From positions 1 to 49,937 of the forward strand of contig NZ_AJYQ02000068.1 of NCBI RefSeq assembly GCF_000287055.2: a stretch of DNA of 49,937 nt, written 5' to 3'. The position numbers were made by a program, and so were the translations under genes. Below, one piece after another: positions 44,981 to 49,937 of the stretch. This stretch comes from Vibrio genomosp. F10 str. ZF-129 (GTDB lineage Bacteria > Pseudomonadota > Gammaproteobacteria > Enterobacterales > Vibrionaceae). Every line of letters starts with the position of its first letter. Positions within the stretch are counted from its first letter, which is position 1. The notes below the pieces were generated by a model that searched no databases, had not been told where the DNA came from, and saw only the letters and a list, made by a program, of their open reading frames with translations.

Positions 44981-44995
44981 CTATCATAATGATAG
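44981..44995. promoter_or_regulatory. 15-bp perfect palindrome upstream of zwf
   Basis: CTATCAT-A-ATGATAG is a perfect 7-1-7 inverted repeat 76 bases before the zwf start codon, where an operator or the -10/-35 region would lie. It differs from the known HexR motif and is only loosely like a Fur box. Confidence 0.4.
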
Positions 44996-45205
44996 ATAAA
45001 ACCGATGACGTTGATTGGTAACAGAGTTGAAAAGTCACCTAGATATGGGCGCGTATTGTCTATTACAAATTGATTTACATCAAGTCAGGTTTGTGAGGTA
45101 AGTCCTGTTTTTTTCTCATTTCGGCGTGCAGCAGGAAAATACAGATCGAAACATACCGTCAGCTCATTGAATCGTTTTCGTCGCATTGAAGGAGTTAGGG
45201 AAGTC

Positions 45206-45313
45206 ATGAATGTAAGCGTATTAATCCATTTAATACGCTTATTGGATGGGCTTAGAACTCTTTTGGATCAGCTTTATGTGCGTGTGATTGCGCACATTAT
45301 CACAGCAGAATAA
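45206..45313 (+). CDS. possible 35-residue hydrophobic peptide
   Basis: An ATG frame of 35 codons preceded by GGAG and AGGGAAG at 6-15 nt. The peptide begins MNVSVLIHLIRLLDGLRTLL and is amphipathic with many Leu and Ile. Two stable hairpins lie inside it: AAGCGTATTAA with its complement (45214-45224 and 45230-45240), just past the start, and ATGTGCG with CGCACAT (45276-45282 and 45291-45297). The structure could equally be a small RNA or decayed regulatory leader. I see no promoter. Confidence 0.25.
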   Translation: MNVSVLIHLIRLLDGLRTLLDQLYVRVIAHIITAE

Positions 45314-45381
45314 ACAAGCTTAATAACACGGTGGCAAAGCAAAACAGCGTTCAGCTAAAACAGAAACACAGAACAAACAAA

Positions 45382-45651
45382 CTATGAACTGCTCACCGCC
45401 TGTTCATGATGTTTCGTCAGTTGAACGTAGAGTGCGTCTTTTAATTCCATTCGCTGGAGCTTGAGCGTATGCATACTGTTGTCGTCGATAGGACTGCCCG
45501 ATATCTCTAACTGTCTAATATCGTAATCTAACTGATGATATCGCTGAAGCTCAGCTTTAAAGGTGGGATCGTCGTGGTTAAGCTGGACAATGTCTAATTT
45601 CAGCTCTGGGAAATCTAAGATAAAAGCATGGTTTTCATTTAGCATCGGCAT
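45382..45651 (-). CDS. YdcH family (DUF465) small protein
   Basis: An 89-residue cytoplasmic helical-hairpin protein of the DUF465/YdcH type. The hallmark is a coiled-coil with FKAELQRYHQLDYDIRQLE and LKLQRMELKDALYVQL, each about 16-20 residues. The family is widespread in proteobacteria with no settled function. The start ATG at 45651 follows GAAAGAGTGA. It is monocistronic on the minus strand, with a large non-coding region upstream. Confidence 0.8.
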   Translation of the reverse strand: MPMLNENHAFILDFPELKLDIVQLNHDDPTFKAELQRYHQLDYDIRQLEISGSPIDDNSMHTLKLQRMELKDALYVQLTKHHEQAVSSS

Positions 45652-46364
45652 TCACTCTTTCATTGATTCTTTCGCTATTGTAGAGCCATTCGACCGACAA
45701 AAATGTGGTTCAAAACACAACCTGAGCCAAAACGAAAGCAACAACGAAAAAGCCAACCCATAAGAACGACGTGTTCAAAGAGTTGGCTGGAATCTTACCG
45801 CATGCTATAGCGCATTATTTGATTTGCTAATGCACGTCTAGCACATAGGGGGGTGGTAAGATCAGGAGATCGCTAGCACTCCGTGTATTTCAGTTTTTAT
45901 ACTATCGGACTGCGTACCAAAGATGGCTGGTAATAATTCATGCCATAACAATGTCGGCTGTAATGAATGTCGGCTGTAACGGCCTAATTGCTGAACACCC
46001 AATGATCATATCGAAAGATTGAAAAGCGAAGGTTACAAATGAATAGGATTTTGTAAGCTTTTACTTACAAAAAAAGTGCTCTGCGAGTGGCAAATTCCAT
46101 TAACAACAATTGAGTTCACGAATGGGTCAGTGCATCATGCTATTCATTGTATTGATAAGATTATTTCCTAAATGGCATAAATCCTCTTATCGATCCGCAA
46201 ATACATTTATCAACGTGAAAGCACTTATCAAGACGAGCAATACTACCGATTAAACAAGCCGCTGCTTGTTATAAAGCCGACTGCTTTTATCGCGCCAGAA
46301 AATTGTATCGAGTTGTCCATGCGTTGATAACACTTTCTGTCAAAAACACGATGGATCAAACAGT
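45652..46364. other. 713-base intergenic region with TyrR-like palindrome
   Basis: I see no convincing gene here. Structures present are a tandem pair of a 16-bp unit containing ATGTCGGCTGTAA (45951-45963 and 45967-45979), a perfect 9-bp-arm palindrome at 46049-46072, and AT-rich DNA in front of the response regulator gene. The size is unusual for this otherwise compact window and would allow a small RNA or a long leader. Confidence 0.45.
46049..46072. promoter_or_regulatory. perfect palindrome TTTTGTAAG-N6-CTTACAAAA
   Basis: Both 9-bp arms match exactly across a 6-nt spacer. The core TGTAAG-N6-CTTACA resembles the TyrR box TGTAAA-N6-TTTACA at 10 of 12 positions. It lies about 290 bases before the response regulator start. 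No T run follows on either strand, so an operator is more likely than a terminator. Confidence 0.45.
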
Positions 46365-47069
46365 ATGGATAGTAAGCGAATTCTGGTTGTTGACGATAAT
46401 ATGGAGCTGCGTGAAGCGCTGACTGACTACCTCGGAAGAGCGGGGTTTGAGGTTATCGGAGCTGAGAATGGCGAGGCAATGTGGCGCATTTTAGGCAACC
46501 ACCAGCCTGATTTAATTATTCTGGATATCATGATGCCTGGCGATGATGGTTTTACTTTGTGTCAGCGATTGCGACGCTTATCTGATGTGCCCATTATTAT
46601 GCTGACTGCGGTCACAGAGGAAGCAGACCGTGTAGCAGGGCTAGAAATGGGCGCGGATGATTACATTACCAAATCCTTTAGCCCACGTGAGTTGCTTGCT
46701 CGAATCAAAACTATTTTACGTCGCAGTCTCGTTTCAAATCCCACCAAATTAGCTCGTAAAGTTCGATTTGATGACTGGCGGATAGATACGGTGACCCGTC
46801 AGCTCATTCATATACCTAGTGACACCGTTAAGCAACTCAGCGGTGCCGATCTTACACTTCTTTCTCTGTTCGTAAGTAACGCTGAATCCATTCTTTCTAG
46901 AGATGATATCGCCCGTGAGATTTGGGGGCGGGAAGCAGAACCACTAGAAAGAGGAATTGATGTGCAAATCAGCCGGTTACGTCATCACCTAGAAGATAAG
47001 GATCGTTCCCTCATTATCACAGTACGCAACAAGGGCTACATGCTGACCGCCAACGCGATCTATGAATAA
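46365..47069 (+). CDS. OmpR-family response regulator
   Basis: A 234-residue regulator with receiver and winged-helix output domains. Acidic residues DD at 10-11, phospho-acceptor Asp54 (IILDIMMPGDDG) and Lys103 are present. The residue after the Lys is Ser (ITKSF) instead of the near-invariant cis-Pro of KPF, which may alter activation. The output domain ends in ERGIDVQISRLRHHLE and VRNKGYML. It starts a three-gene set: regulator, kinase, sugar-type binding protein. That set recalls Pseudomonas gltR/gtrS linked to glucose transport. It is likely to control sugar uptake and perhaps the nearby zwf operon; this is inferred from context. Confidence 0.92.
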   Translation: MDSKRILVVDDNMELREALTDYLGRAGFEVIGAENGEAMWRILGNHQPDLIILDIMMPGDDGFTLCQRLRRLSDVPIIMLTAVTEEADRVAGLEMGADDYITKSFSPRELLARIKTILRRSLVSNPTKLARKVRFDDWRIDTVTRQLIHIPSDTVKQLSGADLTLLSLFVSNAESILSRDDIAREIWGREAEPLERGIDVQISRLRHHLEDKDRSLIITVRNKGYMLTANAIYE

Positions 47070-47112
47070 CGCGCGCTATCAATAATGCTCAGTGCTAATA
47101 AGGTTAAACACA

Positions 47113-48549
47113 ATGAAAGCTAAGCTATGGTCTAATTCGTTAGCGGTACGCACAAGCTTATTTTTACTTCTGGTGATTATGTTGGCTCAAATTCTCGCGG
47201 GTATAATTTGGTACCAGCACTCAAGCAAACGCGACCAACAAGGGCTAATTACTACCGTTAATAGCTTGGCACGCAGTGCCTCTTCCACCATTTCTTTTTT
47301 CCAAACGTTACCTTCGGAATATCGCCATTTGGTTCTTAACCAGCTACGCAGTATGGGGGGGACTCGATTTTTTGTTTCACTTAATAACCATGAAATCCCG
47401 GTGAAACCGCTGCCTCAAAGTGCACGAAAAACACTTGTTATTAATGAAGTGGAATCTGTCCTTCACAATGAGCTGGAAGGAACACCAGACATAAAAGTGG
47501 AATTCACCCTGCGTGATGATTTACGCGTATTCAACAATGAACTCTCTATCGACGGGCTCCCCCTATTATGGGCTCACTATTCTCTTTCTTATGGCGATCT
47601 CAATCCGCCAATATTAGTGATGCAAGTTGAGGTAGCCCGCGGCGAATGGTTCTATTTAGCCGCAGTATTACCCGCCCCATATGCGGCACTCGAAACCAGT
47701 TATTTTGAGCTGCGTGAATGGTTCACCCTATTATTGTCCGCTGTGTTATTGATGCTTTGCACATGGTTTGTTGTGCGTCGAGAGATCCGCCCTATTAGAC
47801 AATTGGCAAAAGCGGCAACCTTAATGTCAACACGATTAAAAGTACCTGAAGTGAAAGAGGAAGGCAGTACCGAACTGAGAGCCGCGGTTAGAGCCTTTAA
47901 CAAAATGAACCGCAGGATTGATAGCCATATCAAAGACCGAGAAATGCTCTTTGGTGCTATTTCTCACGATCTAAAAACCCCTATTGCCTGCTTAAAACTA
48001 CGCTCTGAAATGCTCGATGATGACAAAGAACGAGAGCGATTCACTCGCATTACCAATGACTTAGATTTGATGGTCAAAGGGGCACTGCAATGCATTAAAG
48101 AAACCGATATTCACGAAGAGATTGAACCCATTGATATTGAGCAGTTGCTTCACCATATCGCCTCGTACGTATGTGAAGACCCAAGTCTTGTTACCATTAA
48201 TGGCCACGCCAATGCCCCGTTTGCTGGGAAGCCCTTAGCCATCAAGCGATGCATACAGAACTTGGTCGACAACGCATTAAAATACGGTAAAAAGGCCAAC
48301 ATTTTGCTTATTGATTCTGTGACAGAATTACGAATAACCATAGAAGATAAAGGGACCGATGTTGATAGTCGCGTCCTTGAAAAACTCTGTGAACCCTATT
48401 TTCGAGCGGCTTCCGACATAGATCAAGAAGGTAATGGCTTAGGACTAACGATTTCTCAAAGCATCATCAAAGCCCATGGGGGCAGCCTTGAACTAACCAT
48501 AACCCAGCGCGGTGGCCTTTGCGCCACATTACTGTTTCCAAGAGATTAA
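47113..48549 (+). CDS. sensor histidine kinase
   Basis: A 478-residue membrane kinase. TM1 (FLLLVIMLAQILAGIIW) is near 17-33, followed by a periplasmic domain of ~170 residues, TM2 (FTLLLSAVLLMLCTWFVV) and a HAMP linker. The phospho-acceptor is His285 in AISHDLKTPIA. The N box is NLVDNALKYG, and GNGLGLTISQS is the second glycine box. The first glycine box reads EDKGTDVDS rather than D-x-GPGI, a deviation that might weaken ATP binding. The ATG at 47113 has AAGG 9 nt upstream; a GTG at 47092 is less likely. The gap to the regulator gene is 43 bases, and the binding-protein gene starts 16 bases after its stop. Confidence 0.92.
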   Translation: MKAKLWSNSLAVRTSLFLLLVIMLAQILAGIIWYQHSSKRDQQGLITTVNSLARSASSTISFFQTLPSEYRHLVLNQLRSMGGTRFFVSLNNHEIPVKPLPQSARKTLVINEVESVLHNELEGTPDIKVEFTLRDDLRVFNNELSIDGLPLLWAHYSLSYGDLNPPILVMQVEVARGEWFYLAAVLPAPYAALETSYFELREWFTLLLSAVLLMLCTWFVVRREIRPIRQLAKAATLMSTRLKVPEVKEEGSTELRAAVRAFNKMNRRIDSHIKDREMLFGAISHDLKTPIACLKLRSEMLDDDKERERFTRITNDLDLMVKGALQCIKETDIHEEIEPIDIEQLLHHIASYVCEDPSLVTINGHANAPFAGKPLAIKRCIQNLVDNALKYGKKANILLIDSVTELRITIEDKGTDVDSRVLEKLCEPYFRAASDIDQEGNGLGLTISQSIIKAHGGSLELTITQRGGLCATLLFPRD

Positions 48550-48565
48550 TTCCCAGAGATTCGCT

Positions 48566-49846
48566 ATGACACTTTTTTATCGCGGCACTTATACGACGTT
48601 ATGTACCTTGACTGCACTTGGTACCAGTCTGCTATTGCCCAGCTTCCATGCAATGGCAGAGGTTGAGTTTTTACATTGGTGGACGTCAAATGGTGAAAAA
48701 AAATCACTGACAATACTCGAAGAACATTTATCTCAATCACCACAAAAAATAACTACATCCTCTGTTTTAGGTGGTGGCGGTGACAGTGCGATGACCGTAT
48801 TGCAAGCACGAGCATTGGCAGGGAATACGCCGAGTTTTGCTCAAATAGAAGGACCGAGTATCAAGGCGTGGGATGCCATCGGGATTTTACACAGCATCAA
48901 TGAAGTCGCTCTAAAGCACGAGTGGGATGATGTGCTCTACCCATTATCTGTCAACATCAATAAAACTGAAAATGGGTACGTGGCGCTACCATTAACACTA
49001 CATAGGTTAAATTGGCTATGGGTAAATCATCGTCTGCTCAATCAGTTGGCGCTTGATACACCAAAAACCTGGCCCGACATGTTTGATGCAATGCACAGGG
49101 CCAAGCAGCAAGGGATTATTCCTCTGGCGATCGGTGAACAACCGTGGCAAATCGCCCAATTGTTTGAAAGTTTTGTTATTGCATCAGGTGGTGTCGATTT
49201 TTACAAAACCGCCTTAGTGGATCTAAACCGAAACAATATTGATTCAATACAGATGCGTCATGCACTTAAGCAATTAAGGCGTTTAAGCCTGTTACTTAAT
49301 GAATCTCACGGTGAGCCGTTGGCTAATCAAAAGTGGGACACGGCGACCGCTGCACTCGCGAATGACAAAGCGTTGTTCCAGCTTGGCGGCGATTGGATTT
49401 TAGGCGATTTACTGGCCGCTGGGGTTTCTGTTCCTTCTCATATCGGTTGTTATCCAGCACCGCAGTCACACAACATTTACCTCTACAACATGGACAGCTT
49501 CATCTTTATGGAGAGTAAAAACTTCTCACAACAAGACGCCATCGAATTAGCTAATATACTTGCAGACAAATCGTTTCAAACCCGATTCAATAAAGCTAAA
49601 GGATCAATACCCGTTCGTTCTGATATTGATATTACGTCGTTTAACCCTTGCCAAATCCAATCCTATCAAGACTTCAACTATGCAATGGAGCATGGCTTGG
49701 CCGCACCAAGTATGACGGATTCTATGGCCGTAAACCCAATGGCTCAACAAGCCATCAACTCAGAGATCTTCCGCTATTATCGCGATGCGAGCGTCACTGA
49801 GAACGAAGTCGTTAAGCGGATCATCTCTATCGCCGAGAGCAACTAA
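48566..49846 (+). CDS. periplasmic sugar-type ABC substrate-binding protein
   Basis: A 426-residue extracytoplasmic binding protein of the carbohydrate uptake (CUT1) type, similar to the Pseudomonas glucose/mannose binding protein. A signal peptide ends around residue 31 (HAMA before EVEFLHWW). EVEFLHWWTSNGEK and GYVALPLTLHRLNWLWVN are family segments; ALFQLGGDWILG near residue 270 is another. The start is the ATG at 48566; the open frame from 48512 overlaps the kinase gene and lacks a signal-peptide-like start. No permease or ATPase follows within the window. It may be either the first gene of a transporter operon or a ligand-presenting partner of the upstream kinase. Confidence 0.88.
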   Translation: MTLFYRGTYTTLCTLTALGTSLLLPSFHAMAEVEFLHWWTSNGEKKSLTILEEHLSQSPQKITTSSVLGGGGDSAMTVLQARALAGNTPSFAQIEGPSIKAWDAIGILHSINEVALKHEWDDVLYPLSVNINKTENGYVALPLTLHRLNWLWVNHRLLNQLALDTPKTWPDMFDAMHRAKQQGIIPLAIGEQPWQIAQLFESFVIASGGVDFYKTALVDLNRNNIDSIQMRHALKQLRRLSLLLNESHGEPLANQKWDTATAALANDKALFQLGGDWILGDLLAAGVSVPSHIGCYPAPQSHNIYLYNMDSFIFMESKNFSQQDAIELANILADKSFQTRFNKAKGSIPVRSDIDITSFNPCQIQSYQDFNYAMEHGLAAPSMTDSMAVNPMAQQAINSEIFRYYRDASVTENEVVKRIISIAESN

Positions 49847-49911
49847 GAAATGTGGAAAAGCATAGACAACACCAAAGACTAACCATAAGAACAAAAATAC
49901 AGTTTGATTGA

Positions 49912-49937
49912 TTTGATTTGATTTGATTTGATTTGAT
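49912..49937. repeat. pentanucleotide tandem repeat TTTGA, cut by the window end
   Basis: At least five perfect TTTGA units, preceded by one more copy and a one-base-shorter unit, running off the end of the window. It follows the binding-protein gene by about 60 bases, so slippage could alter spacing to whatever lies downstream. Confidence 0.9.

Larger units (their letters stand above)
44906..45381. other. intergenic region upstream of zwf
   Basis: A 476-base gap. It holds the zwf-side palindrome (44981-44995), a possible 35-codon reading frame with two internal hairpins (45206-45313), and the 3' side of the YdcH-like gene. I see no further gene and no clear terminator for the YdcH-like gene. 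Confidence 0.45.

Noticed and set aside
44906..45381. HexR operator for zwf
   Set aside because: I looked for TGTAAT-type inverted repeats and found only partial matches, none symmetric.

Overview
The window looks like part of chromosome II of a Vibrio species. Three things point there: the speA-speB pair, the zwf-pgl-gnd cluster, and a giant RTX adhesin whose C-terminus is of the VCA0849 type, all of which I recall on chromosome 2 of V. cholerae. A flavin reductase/nitroreductase closely resembling V. fischeri FRase I supports the genus. I see no tRNA, rRNA, integrase, transposase or CRISPR array. The species call is inference from protein resemblance only.

Layout. 1-5016: a small hypothetical gene, the ABC-F ATPase ybiT, and two divergent orphan glycosyltransferases (GT2 and GT4). 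5238-8123: speA-speB, the agmatine route to putrescine. 8459-8752: a stand-alone glycogen-binding (CBM48-like) protein. 8995-19389: a giant minus-strand type I secreted adhesin with a LapG-type TAAG retention site. It is followed upstream by a small acidic protein and a membrane diguanylate cyclase on the same strand. 21258-24522: an N-terminal-nucleophile amide hydrolase and a membrane-anchored glycerophosphodiesterase. 24556-26680: a GntR(YtrA)-ATPase-permease operon behind a 17-bp-arm palindrome.

26867-33466 is the most striking part. Seven tightly packed genes encode a thermostable-haemolysin family protein, an AMP-forming acyl ligase, a haem-oxygenase-like diiron enzyme, an SDR reductase, an exported TPR protein, and a QseB/PmrA-type response regulator with its QseC-like kinase. 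They sit behind four 6-bp half-sites, three of them perfect CTTAAG, spaced exactly 11 bp apart, the arrangement of a PmrA box. This reads as a self-regulated operon making or modifying an acyl-derived metabolite or envelope lipid; its product is unknown.

33521-41080 holds a carboxylesterase, a LysE-type exporter, a CHASE-GGDEF-EAL protein with a Fur-like box at its 5' end, a small membrane protein, a LysR regulator, a nitroreductase and an MFS transporter. 41210-44905 is the oxidative pentose phosphate operon zwf-pgl-gnd on the minus strand. 45382-45651 is a YdcH-like protein. 46365-49846 is a response regulator, sensor kinase and sugar-type periplasmic binding protein, probably a sugar-sensing module that may connect with the zwf operon.

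Themes that tie the window together are c-di-GMP and surface attachment (adhesin, diguanylate cyclase, GGDEF-EAL protein) and sugar use (zwf-pgl-gnd plus the sugar-binding sensor module). Several intergenic regions carry short tandem or helically phased repeats.
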